NCBI GenBank assembly: GCA_020205615.1
Contig: CM035152.1
Span: 119,944,043 to 120,008,042, forward strand
From: Panax quinquefolius
Lineage: Eukaryota; Streptophyta; Magnoliopsida; Apiales; Araliaceae
DNA length: 64,000 nucleotides
Reading direction: 5' to 3'
Shown: piece by piece, positions 48,462 through 59,575 of the stretch
Numbering within the stretch: the first letter of the stretch is position 1
Layout: each line of letters starts with the position of its first letter
The notes under the pieces: generated by a model
The model's database searches: none
Told to the model about the DNA's origin: nothing
What the model saw: the letters and a program-made list of their open reading frames with translations, nothing else
Program-made: the position numbers and the translations under genes

Positions 48462-49073
48462 CTATACCATCAGCTCCTTCATCTCTGTCGGTGCCATTCT
48501 GTACGGGGCTTTCGAAATCGGTGTCGTTCCCGGTACTAAATCTATAACAAATTTGACCTCTCTATCCGGCAGAAGACCTGGCAATTCTTTCGGGAATACA
48601 TCTGGAAATTCATTCACTACTGGTATTTGTCCCATTTCTAACCCTACTTTCTGAGTATCGACGATATTGGCCAAATAACCTACACATCCCTTTTTTAGTA
48701 ACTTCCTCGCTTGCATCATCGTCAGACAGCTTGAGTGTCTCGGCGACCTACTCCCATAGAACACTACTTTAGACTGCTCGGGAGTCTTAAGGTTTATACA
48801 CATTTTCTGGCAATCTATCATCGCTCCATGGTTAAATAACCAATCCATCCCTAGAATTACATCAAATTCTCCTAATTGAATTGGGATTAAGTCCACAGGT
48901 AACCTATATCCCCTGATATCTACAACGCAATTCCTATGGACATGGTTAACGGGAATGACTTCCTTATTAGCAACTTCTATGTTCATAGGATATTCTAATT
49001 CTTCCTGAGGTAAGTTTAGTCGTTGGGAGAATTCATGCGAAACGAAGGAATAATATGTAAGCAGATATATCAT
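48462..49073 (-). pseudogene. Element B protease and linker
   Basis: A 203-codon open stretch: [13 protein letters not shown], then the retropepsin landmark FDVILGMDWLFNHGAMIDC, and the PR-RT linker ending FPDVFPKELPGLLPDREVKF, typical of Tekay pol. The catalytic Asp-Ser/Thr-Gly codons that normally precede the SFVS text are missing: the gag-side frame ends at SAYILF and the next frame picks up directly at SFVS. Confidence 0.8.
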
Positions 49074-49788
49074 TGATCAGAATGATACCTGAAACCACGT
49101 CCCTGGATGCAACCGCATCCTGAACCGTCATGTTGAAAGTCCTTGCTATTGGTCGATTCTGAGTTGGTGGTTCACCAATTGTGGGAGTTCCACCGCTTGC
49201 TCCCGTCCCTCCATTTCCTCCTCCTGAGTTCTTCTTTGGGCAGCTCCTCGCCTGATGATCTAATGCTCCACAGTTGAAACATCCATTTCTCTTCAGTGCA
49301 GAGCAGTTGGGAGAGATGTGCCCCTCCTGCCCGCAATTGAAACAGACATTCTTACCCTTTAAACATGCCCCCGAGTGATTCCTTCCACACTCCTTGCACA
49401 CCTCAGTCCTCTTCTTTGCTTCCTCTGATTTGCCCCCAAGGTTTCCCGAGTTGACATTATTATTGTAGTTGTTGTTATTGTTGTTGCTATTCCACTTCCT
49501 CTTATTTGCACCATTGCTGCTGCTGCCTTCTCCACGGTTTCCTCCTTCAGTCTTCTTCCTTTTCTCCTTGTTGAACTTCATTAGGGCTTCACTTCCACCC
49601 TCAGCGATTATAGCTTTCTCCAGGAGAGTCGTGAAACTATTCGTCTGCAGCACCGAAAGTCTGCTGTATAGCCATGGTTTGAGGCCTTGCTCAAACCTCC
49701 TCGTCTTTCTCTCCTCAGTGTTGACCTGATGAGGTGCGAACCTCGCCAGCTCGTTAAACTTTGCGTCGTCTTGATCTAGTGCCGTCAT
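49033..49788 (-). pseudogene. gag: Element B gag, nucleocapsid half
   Basis: A 251-codon stretch holds the end of the capsid ([17 protein letters not shown]), an Asn-rich low-complexity run (about 10 Asn in 15 codons) and three Cys-rich knuckles: [27 protein letters not shown] and [14 protein letters not shown]. Two are regular CCHC zinc knuckles; the first is the shortened form common in Tekay gag. It binds RNA for packaging. It continues into the protease region. Confidence 0.9.
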
Positions 49789-49805
49789 ATCTTCTTGTTT
49801 CAGAC

Positions 49806-50252
49806 TCAGAATCGCATCTCCATGCGACTCTGCATACTAATAGGAAAATAGTTCTCGAAAAAGATTTTCTTGAACCCTTCCCAAGGTATCACATCTTCTC
49901 CAGCTCGGGTCTGATTTTCCTCCCACCAGTAGTTGGCCTCACCTTTCAGCATATACGTGGTGAAGATAGTTTTCTGGTCGTCTCCTACTCGGGCGATAGC
50001 GAACGCCTTTTTGATTTCCTTAACCCAAGTCTGGGCTTCGATGGGTTCCGTAGTTCCTTTGAACTCAGGTGGTCCCTCGCTTTTGAAGTTTTTAAAGTGT
50101 GCCACTGGGGCCACTGGAGGGTTGTTGACATTCGAGGTTCGATTTTGAAATGCCCCCACTAACATGTCTACAAACTGCTGCATAGGGTTCGGTGGATCCC
50201 CAGCATTACCGTCTGACCCCTCGGGTGCTTGGCGAAGTCTTCCTCTAGCCAT
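49806..50252 (-). pseudogene. gag: Element B gag, N-terminal and capsid half
   Basis: Starts MARGRLRQAPEG at a good position for the gag start and contains the Retrotrans_gag block (PPEFKGTTEPIEAQTWVKEI, MLKGEANYWWEE, WEGFKKIFFENYFP). One break near 49790-49806 separates it from the nucleocapsid half; otherwise gag would be about 405 codons, normal for the group. Located about 1.16 kb downstream of the primer site once solo LTR D is removed. Confidence 0.9.
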
Positions 50253-51439
50253 CTATCTGTTCAAAATGAACTTAATATTATTATCTCATAACTTACTCTA
50301 CAACATATAGAATTTGTAAAAACTGAACCATCACATCCATACTTAAATAAAAACATATTTATTTATAAACATAATTGTAACGACCCCAAAATAGGTCCAT
50401 TCCATCCAACCCATCCTGAGTCGCCAAATATATGGTACGGAAAACAACTACAACTTTATTACAACAATTATCGTGCAAAATACAACAACACATATGCTGT
50501 GAGTTTGGATACAAATATATACCAATCAGAGTACGTCACAATGACACCTTACATAAAGGTATAGTCAAAAACTGCTTTTAGAAATTAGAATCTTTGGGAA
50601 GTGCTCAAGAAACCTTCATACATGGGAGGCCATGCTTTTAGGTTATGGTAGATATCATATGGCCACGTAATTATCCTTGGTTGACCCAATAAACCCCAAA
50701 GAAAAAACGAGAAGATTACTATCATATTCTTCCCAATGGTGAGTCTTCTCTTGACATATCATTATCTCCATTGTCTCTAATTGGGTATTATACTCCAAAC
50801 AAACACCAAGATTATATAGGTAGTGCTTGTAAATATACTCGGAAGTGGATGAGCACAACCATGTCTTATGATAACACGAGTTTGTATGTCATTAGACATC
50901 TTGTATGATAGTGGCAAAACACCCTTCCAAGTTAAATTCACCTCACCCTCAACATCTATAAACCACCATTCTATTCCTCGCTATCCCCGCTCGACCCGAC
51001 TACACTTTTATTACCCGAAAGGAATTGTGAAACAAAAGGGTGAGCACAACTAGCTTTCGATAAAGAATATTATAACTAAAGATACATAAATTATCAATAG
51101 TCTTCATCAATAATAAATCGTAGATTTAGAACATATGGTAGATGATAAAACTTTTCAACCATAGTTGCAAATGAACGAGCGATCCATTAAAAGAGTCAAA
51201 TAGACTATAAAGTCTATTGTCTTCTCCACGTTAAAAGTCCACCAACAATATTTTATCCTCAGTAACATCAATCAACAGTTCCTTTCCACAATCATATGAA
51301 TAACTCATAATCATAATTGTGATTCTAAATTCTCTTCTCATCCGGGGCCGAAGATAATTTTCATCACCGTCTTTACACAAACATCAAATATCATGGTTAT
51401 ACCAAATCACGCCTCTGCTCATAATCATACTAATAAATT

Positions 51440-51720
51440 CATCTTTTTGCACCACGGGCCAAAGATATTCATCAACAGCTTCATCTTTACACTACAAAGC
51501 TAAAGATATTCAACAACAGTCATCTTCGCATTACGAGCCAAAGATATTCATCAATAATTCATCTTTGCACTCTGATGTGCAAAGATATTCAACAATGTGT
51601 CATCTTTGCATTACGAGCCAAAGATATTCATCAATAATTCATCTTTGCACTATAGGCTAATGATATTCAACAACAGGTCATCTTTGCACTACTAGCCAAA
51701 GATATTCATATATCAAAGAA
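51440..51720 (-). repeat. Hairpin-motif array in LTR D
   Basis: Six to seven copies of CATCTTTGCA...GCCAAAGATATTCA (plus strand), about 38-45 bp apart. Arms ATCTTTG/CAAAGAT pair in several copies. Confidence 0.85.
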
Positions 51721-54059
51721 ATACATAATCATTTCAGAAGTTATATAACAATAATTATAACCATATTGATCAATTCACCTTTGCACTTAAGCTAAAAATA
51801 TTCAATTGTAAATTCAATGGTCATGATCATACCAGTCAACAATTCAACTTTTGCACTACTGGCCAAAGAGAACCTATGGTCACGATCATACCAATAATCT
51901 ACCCATCTTTACACTCAAGTCAAAGAGAAATATTATCATTAGGGTTATAAGAATGTTATATAAAAATAATATAATCAAAACATGGTTTTAATTTCAAGAG
52001 TAAGATTCATAAATCAACGATAATTTGGTCAGAGAAGAAACCAATTTGTCGTGAATAGTACCCCGTATTCATACATAGTCCAAGATATCGTGCGTATAGT
52101 AACCTCGACCCGAAAAAGATAAAGTTTCATAATAAAATTCATATCCATATTTATAACACCTTAATCCAAATGTTATAAATCACTTAGAAATCTCATAATC
52201 TAATATTATTAATATTATATTAATATTTTAATCATTTCTTAAACTTATAAACAATTTAATTAAATTGTTTACACTTTACTAATTAATGCATTTAATCATC
52301 ATAAAATGCCAAACTCATAAAATTTCATCACCAATAACCAAAACCCTCATCAAAAATCTGCATATACCTCATATATGATTCTCAAACCATAAAATCATAT
52401 TTTCTAATTTTCTTACTTCACATAACATATTTAATTCATTTATTCATAACTAGAACATTTTCATGAAAAATACCAAATCAGTTCCAAAAATATTTCTTTT
52501 CTGGGATTTAGCATAAAATAGTCCCATATTGAACATATATTTTTCTCGAAATTTTAAAAATTCATTTACTATTTTTCATATGGCCAAAACCACCGAATAT
52601 TTAAACATTTATCATAAATTGTAATTTTGTCCAACAATTCTGAAATTTACACGGTATACTGATATTATATAGATGTACTCCCAATAAAAATTTCATCAAT
52701 TTTGGAGTTAATCACAAGGAGTTATAAATAGTTACTTTTAAAATAGTCTTTTCTCATAAAATCCATAACTCTAATCTATACATCCAAAATTGCCATTTTG
52801 GACACACTCTCTAAAACTCATCAAAATATCATTTCAAATGTTTCTATAATTTTTGAAGGTTCAGAAAAATTTCGAAACTAAAAACATAATAACCCTTAAA
52901 ATCCCTTACTATCCCTTACCTCAAAAGAGCAGTACTGGAATGTCGAATATAACACTGAACGAACTTGCACCGTATAGCAATACTTAAAGTATACTCAAAA
53001 TACTCACAAGAATACGCTCGATAATATAGAGAGAGAAAACTTCAGTTTCTGGTGTGATTTTCAATTCTAACCTAAGCACCCTATTTATAGGAAATTGTTT
53101 AGAACACCAAAGCAGAAAATTGAATATAATAATAATATTATTATCAAATTTCAAGCCCACCTCTAGACATTTGAAATCAGCTGATTTTGCACATGTTTAA
53201 TGAGGCCACAAAATATAAAAAACGTTTTTGTTATTTAAATTATTTTAAACTTCCAAAAATCAATTATTTCAGAGCTTCAGAACTTCAATAATTCATAATA
53301 AATAGCCATTTTATCAAAAAATTCGAATCTCGCGAGTTTTTATAGGAAATTCAATTCTCTACAACTTTGCAGAAGAAAGTGTTTCCAAATTCCAAACAAA
53401 AATTGACCGAAATCCACAAACGGACGATTTTACGATCTATAATCAAATTTCATCCAAGAAATGGGGTCCACCGACATGTTTAACATGTTTTAAACATTTA
53501 TTGTAACAAAATATTCTTCCTCCTCATATACTCATATATTCCACATTCAATCGTAAAAATATCACCATTATTATATTATTAAAATAATATATTTAAATGA
53601 ATTATTTTATCGAAAAAGATAAAATATTAATTTTCAACAATTGTCACTTTAAACATTTTCTCCATCTATATCCACATAAAATAAATATTTTTCTCATCAT
53701 AAAATTAATAATTAATTATTCACAAATAATATTACATAATCACAATATTGACAACCAGTGCGGTTCTCGGAAAGAGGGCTTTCCAATAAGAATTTCTCCT
53801 TCTTCAAGGCCATGATTAGGTGACCAAACCTCTCCTTAGACAGAAACTTTCTAGACATTGCCAATAATGTTATCCAATAATATTATTCAGATAATATGAA
53901 TTATTGTCTCAGATAATAGAAAATCTTTGTCTTGACAATTATTGAAACAACAATAATATAAAATATCAACGTAGCAATTATTGAATCAATAAAATAAAAT
54001 ATTGAATGCAGAATTACTGTAACAATTATTGAGTAATGCCTTCTTCTTAAAAAAAAATT

Positions 54060-54145
54060 ATCATGCTTCATGAATAGTACTCATGAATAGTAACTCGTGA
54101 ATAAGAACTCATGAATAGAACTCGTGAATAGTAACTCATGAATAG
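54060..54145 (-). repeat. GAATAGTA tandem block in LTR D
   Basis: About seven copies of (C/T)(A/G)TGAATAGTA(A)CT, the inverse of the TATTCACG blocks in C, but placed near the U3 start rather than in the leader. Confidence 0.8.
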
Positions 54146-54288
54146 TAATTAAAAAAAATTGAATACTTTTATTTCATAAAATTCGGGGTCTTACAATAAT
54201 ACTCAAAGTATTTATTCGTCTTATGGCATTACGCCATTTACATCACGTGGCATCAATCACTTGGTAAAAACAGAAACCAAGCTTTTTA

Positions 54289-54961
54289 TTACATAGATAA
54301 GCATTTTATTAAGCTACTAGGAAAAAGTTTATCATAATAACTAAACACCACTTTAATGGCGTCCTCATGCTCCTCATCTGCTATCTCTTTCACCAGCTCT
54401 CGGCTTATAACACGGCCAGACCGGCGCTCCTCACGTGGAAAGTGACGCACCCTATGGTGGAACCTTCCATGTGCTGACTTAAACACGTATTTCATCTTGT
54501 CTATCTTAACCTTCTTGTCTCTAACTTCTCCCTCCAACTCTCCGGTTAGCTTCTCAACCCTAACACGGTCTCTTCTCTCATCTCCCCAGAAAGTGGTAAT
54601 AATCTGCTTGTCAAGTTGGAGACTCTGAATCCTCGACTCCAACCCATTAATGGTATGTTCCAAGTGGGTTCTGATAGCATCCCTCTCATCCTTCAGCCTA
54701 ACTGACTTCTAGCCTTCAACCCATGACTTGTCGGCCAGGATCCCCATTCCTAATTACCAGGTGGTCCACCAATGCTCCCAGCAAAGCTGCAGCTTGTTGT
54801 TCCCCCTGATATAGCTCCTCTAACTCGTGGACCTTGTCGTCCAGTTCGACGATCCTGTCCATCAACTCATCCAAAGATAGTGTCTTGGTACCTCCTCGAG
54901 TCCTCCTCGGCCTCCTCTTCCTCTTCCTGGATACTCCTCCTGGGTCCGACTCACCATTGCC
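54289..54961 (-). pseudogene. Extra ORF upstream of gag in element B, coiled-coil
   Basis: Between primer site and gag on the element's own strand lies a coding-like region of about 224 codons with one frameshift near 54711-54718. The first frame (54961-54719) has a basic cluster RKRKRRPRRTR, a possible nuclear localisation signal, then heptad-rich LSLDELMDRIVELDDKV and HELEELYQGEQQAAALLGAL. The second (54710-54289) continues with INGLESRIQSLQLDKQI and EKLTGELEGEVRDKK, also heptad-like, then a basic stretch. I recognise no family. Elements A and C show no counterpart in what remains of their leaders. Confidence 0.5.
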
Positions 54962-55219
54962 TCACGGCTATAGCTCAGTGCACAAATTGTCACTAATCGC
55001 TCACTTACTACACGAATATCTCTAACTTCCTCTTCTCCACGGCATCCTATAATCAAAACACAAATCAACTCGATTAGAAAAATAGATATTGATTTTGTTT
55101 TTAGAAAAATAGATTTGTCACTACACTTAGAACTCTATGTGAGTTCATCTCCTATCATCTCCACTAACTCTCTCTAAGGTTATAGCCCAAGGTTCCCCAC
55201 CTAAGGTTTATAGCCTAAA

Positions 55220-55235
55220 GCTTTGATATACAAAC
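55220..55235 (-). promoter_or_regulatory. Primer binding site of B, altered
   Basis: Minus strand GTTTGTATATCAAAGC directly after the LTR; relative to the usual GTTGGTATCAAAGC it has a small insertion. Probably the tRNA-Met-type site, decayed. Confidence 0.6.
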
Positions 55236-58200
55236 TGTGACGCCCCCAAATCACATGTAATCATCGATTCACGAACTTGAGTGCTCACGATACAACATAC
55301 ACCATCATCTAACTAAGTAAACCTTAACAATAAGGAATAATAATATTAACTATTACATAATTATTCAAAATAAAATCCCAAGTCTTTACAACCTTAAAAC
55401 ATCTTCGGAACTCGGTCTTAGCGTTTATCGCTACAATACACATATCTGCGAAATAATTATTTTATTACATAACCATTAGCATCACTTCATCTTGGACTTT
55501 CCTTGTCCTTTTAGAATCCTCGGCCTTCTCATCCTTAATCGAAAGGTTTAAACAAGAATGAGCACAAATTGCCCAGCAAGTATACGGAATAAATGGGAAA
55601 TATACATCAGGATAAAGGCATTTGAATTACTAGATCTCAACAGTTGAAAGATTATCAAGTGTTAAAGAAGAACATCAAGAATAAGAATTTAAGAATTTTA
55701 AATATCATACTAAGGGGTGTAAAATACCCTGAACATATTTTCTTTCATCAAAAATCATCACACGATTTAACAATCAAATAGACTGTAAACGGTCTCTGCA
55801 AGTACGTCAGGTGATCAACCCATTGTACCCTACATTGTGCACGTGTATTAAGTTTAAAATGCATAAGCATAAATGGGACTATTTGCCCGACATATGTTTT
55901 TCCCGTTCATTCGGGTTGTTCATCTTAGTAATCATGCGAGACCTCACCAAGGCAACTTGGATTGGTAAACATTCAATAGCCTCGAAAGATGTGTTTTAAA
56001 TCATTTTTCATCAATAATAACTAGCCGGAACCAAAGGCTAGGAACATACATAGAAACAGTTCTACGATGACATGAAACTTAAAAGCATAGCCGTTAGAAT
56101 AATAACTAAATAACCATTGAAAAGCTTGCAAGATAATTGGAGTTTGTATGACTTTTCAACGAAGAAACTTGCACGAATAAATAACTAACACAAGTCCAAT
56201 ACTTACCCTTACTGCGATAATATTAGTAAGGATTTAATAAATACCCAAAAGAAATTAGGGTTAGAAAACTTTCCTGATAAGCTTGCTACAATTAACGCTC
56301 CTTCACATAACCTAATCACATGTGTCTCGTTAATCACCATTCATACACAATCTAGTTTAAAGTAAAAGGGTCTCCTATTGGATATGCTATAAACATCATA
56401 ATAGAATATATTTAGAAAATATATGCCACCCATTTTAGATATCATAGGCAGCCCAAAACAGAACTTAAAAATGCTCAAACATAACAGTTTTTACATTTTT
56501 TTTCTCAGCTTTACCATACCTCGCTAAAACAGTCATAACTAATTCGTTTTAAAACATTTTTGAGCGATTCTTGCTACCTCGGGAATCTAACTTCTGGGGC
56601 TAAAACTTTTGTTCATGGACCATCTTCAAATTCCAAGCACAAAATTCCAGAAAATCCGTGCAAGGAGACTGCTACGAATTTGAAAAGTCATAACTCCTTT
56701 CTCCGAAGTCGGAATTAGTCCGTTCTGGAGTCTATGGAAAGCTTATTCAGTGTACTATAATAACCCAAAAGCCCAAAACTTTCTAGAAACTGTAGCTAGC
56801 CTCTAACTTGTCCTTAGGGTCAGCAGTTCACAATTTTTTTTGATTTCTAACTTGTTTATTTCGCGACCTTACGATTTTTATATCTCACTCAATATAGCTT
56901 CGATCCGAATGAAATTTGGACATGTTATACCTCATGCTACATACTATTTTACAAAATTATTACATGCAACAAATGGATTATCTAAGACATGATTTCGAGT
57001 GACCAAAAATCCTGAAAAATCATGCAAACTAGTTTAACCCAACTTTTGAGAAAATCATGATTTTGATTCTAACATGCATGGGTTTGATTCCTATTTTCCA
57101 GACCACTTCTAATAACATATATATACATGATACAACAACTCATTTCTCTAACTTTTCATGTTTTGATCAAATTAGCAACTAAGAGACATAATATCAAACA
57201 CTTAGCATGCATGGAAAAACTCTTTGGATTTTTAAAGCATACATGACATGATTTGTTCAGAACTTATGTTCTTATTACACCATAACAATCAGACCACAAT
57301 TACACAACATCACATACTCCAAAACAAACCATTTATAAAGGTCTCCTATGCATATTCTCTCATAGTTTTGGAAGAGCATAGTTAATGGGTTCATAGCTTA
57401 CCTCTTTGGCGAATTCTTCTTGATTGGAGCTTGATAACCACCCTCCTTGCTTGCAAGATTCTCCAGAATTCGTAGCCCACCTTGAACCACTCTCAAACTC
57501 TTAGTATTTTCTTCTCTTTTCTCTATTATTGCTCTCTTAGTTGTATTTTATCAAAGTAAAGAAATGTTTGAGTTGGGTGTATATGTATATATGTTAATAG
57601 GGCTGATGTCTCTAGTCTTTTCATCTCTCAAAACATCAGTTACAAGCATATTCATCATACTTTAATTTAGTTATGGGGTGAGGAGTTAGAAACATGAAAA
57701 GGTTTGCTTATTATGTTTAAGGAGTTATGACCTTTCTTCCTCCTTATTCCTATATACGTATATACTCTCCCTTTTTGTCCCATATTATGTGTCACAAGAC
57801 CCCCTGCTGCTGTCCAATTAAACAAATGCATTATAATGTTATTTTAATCATTTAAATACCGATTTTGACCGTTTTGCCCTCCGTAGCCTCACGTGTCGAT
57901 ACTTATATCGATTCCTACTAAAGTCGACGTCCCAGACGTCATGGAACTCTCCGTTTCGTCAAACTCAACTTCAAAATTCGTAGTTGACAATTTGTCGCTC
58001 CAAAGTGTGTTTGGGCTAAATTGAAGATAATATTATATCTAATAAAGTTCTAAGAGAAGAGATTTGACTGTATGTGATATTTTACGTCATAAAACTTCCA
58101 AGTCCATATATCTATAAATAAGAGCATTGTAAAAGAGAATGGTGGATATATAAAAATATTATGAGGCATGTCTCATTTTCGTGACACATTTAAAAATATT

Positions 58201-58536
58201 ATGAGACATGTCTCATTTTCGTGACACATTTTCGTGGTTACAGTCTATCCTGCCTAATTTTGACGTTTCGGACTCAAATACGCAGACCGCGTCTCTAAAT
58301 TCCGCTCCAAACTCAAACTCATATTTGTAAGTCATCCCACAAAATTAATTATAATTAATTCCATCCTTAACCAATTTAAATAATTGGCCTAACCGTAACA
58401 ACCATTAATATGCATCTTATCACATAACATATAATAAAAATAAATAATTCATCTAAAAATAATTGTCACATAAGAATTTCACATAAGTTTGTTTATTGAA
58501 ATTATTTAATTACATGGAAAAATCTAGGATATTACA
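55236..58536 (-). repeat. Right (5') LTR of B
   Basis: 3301 bp, minus strand TGTAATATCCTAG...GGGGGCGTCACA. It preserves the sequence interrupted by C in the left LTR. Promoter-like minus-strand ACATATATACATATACACC near 57575-57593, donor-like AGAG|GTAAGC (GT at 57400-57401), 40-bp tandem repeat 58151-58230. The acceptor-region CAG (near 55538-55542) is changed. Confidence 0.93.
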
Positions 58537-58858
58537 ATTCACATGATTATAACTATTTATTCACATGTGTGTACTATTGATTCACATTCATTTACTATTA
58601 GGGGAGTTGGTGCAAGATTGATAATACTTGCATGACTAAGTTAAAAATGGAGGTACTATACTGTAATTCGTATTTTCACATGATTATAACTATTGAATCA
58701 CATGATTGAACTATTGATTCACATTATTTACTATTAGGGGAGGTGGTGAAAGTTTGATAATACTTGCAGGACTAAATTAAAAATGAAGAAAAAGAGGAAG
58801 GTATTGTACTGTAATATTTCGAGCCCCAAAACGTGTAATTATCGAAACTATATTTTCC

Positions 58859-58867
58859 TATAAATAG
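58859..58867 (+). promoter_or_regulatory. TATA box of A 5' LTR
   Basis: TATAAATAG, same box in the 3' LTR at 62619-62627; a purine-rich leader (GAGAGAAA) follows about 60 bp later. Confidence 0.75.
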
Positions 58868-59036
58868 AAGCTCATTCTTCCTTCATTTCTCACCAATTCA
58901 CTAAAGCTATAGAGCAATTATTATAGAGAGAAATTATAGAGAGAAAGAAGAAGAGAAATCTGCCACCTCTCTACTCCAGTATCCAGTTTCTTTCTAAGGT
59001 AAGGGGTATTATTTCTTTCGTATTCATGAAGAGAGC

Positions 59037-59575
59037 TTCTATTATTCCATTCTTTATTATTATCTTGGAATAACCCATCTATACGAAGTACCGCATACAT
59101 GGTGAAATTCTTCTGTTATTCCATTCTTTATTATTATGTTGGAATATCCTGTCTGTGCGGATTACGTTAGACCTGGTTCCGTTCTTTATTATTCTGTTGG
59201 AATAACCTGTCTGTGCGGTCTATCACATGCCTGATGAATTCTGTTGTTATTCAATTCTTTATTATTCTGTTGGAATATCCTGTCTGTGCGATTTACGCAT
59301 GACCTGGTTCCATTCTTTATTATTCTGTTGGAATATTCTGTCTGTGCCATTAACGCATGACCTGGTTTCATTCTTTATTATTTTGTTAGAATATCCTGTC
59401 TGTGCGGTTTACGCATGCCTTGATTCCATTCTTTGTTATTCTGTTGACAATAACCTGTCTGTGCGGTCTATCGCATGCATGGTGAATTCTTTTGTTATTT
59501 CATTCTTTATTATTCTATTAGAATAACTTGTCTATATGGATTACCGCATGCATGGTGAATGATCCTTTGTATTCA
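59037..59575 (+). repeat. Minisatellite in A 5' LTR, 8 units
   Basis: Units of 58 bp or about 73 bp share CATTCTTTATTATTCTGTTG, GAATA(A/T)CCTGTCTGTGCGG and GCATG. The longer unit type carries an extra GTGAATTCTTCTGTTA. Same family as the copia leader repeat at 23480-23690. The 99-codon ORF through it is a by-product of the repeat. Confidence 0.92.

Larger units (their letters stand above)
50376..54195 (-). mobile_element. Solo LTR D inserted in B's leader
   Basis: The plus strand starts TGTAACGACCCC and ends GGGGTCTTACA; 3820 bp; a perfect target duplication ATAAT (50371-50375, 54196-54200). It has no interior. It is in the same LTR superfamily as A and C: minus-strand TATAAATAG at about 53090-53098, donor-like GAG|GTAAGGG (GT at 52918-52919), hairpin-motif array 51440-51720, GAATAGTA tandem block 54060-54145, and text at 52190-52270 that is the inverse of A's 60170-60250. 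Small ORFs are not coding. Confidence 0.93.
32192..58536 (-). mobile_element. Element B: Tekay-type chromovirus, minus strand, carrying C and D
   Basis: LTRs are at 55236-58536 (3301 bp) and 32192-33219 plus 43371-45675. The interior 45676-55235 has gag-PR-RT-RH-IN-chromodomain on the minus strand and an extra ORF upstream of gag. A perfect target duplication ATTCA lies at 32187-32191 and 58537-58541. The unoccupied target is preserved in A's 3' LTR at about 62281-62300. The chromodomain-like tail (WRNHNAEEATWELEE) is diagnostic of the Tekay/Del chromovirus group. Several frame breaks make it non-autonomous now. Confidence 0.95.

Noticed and set aside
49469..50162. Plus-strand ORFs of 86 and 133 codons
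   Set aside because: Mirror frames of element B gag, whose minus-strand frames carry recognisable capsid and zinc-knuckle motifs.
54772..55025. Plus-strand Ser/Leu-rich ORFs of 63-74 codons
   Set aside because: Opposite-strand shadows of the heptad-rich extra ORF of element B.
59227..59526. 99-codon ORF with repeated ILLEYPVCAV-like units
   Set aside because: Produced entirely by the minisatellite; unit lengths are not all multiples of three and no start context or conservation supports translation.
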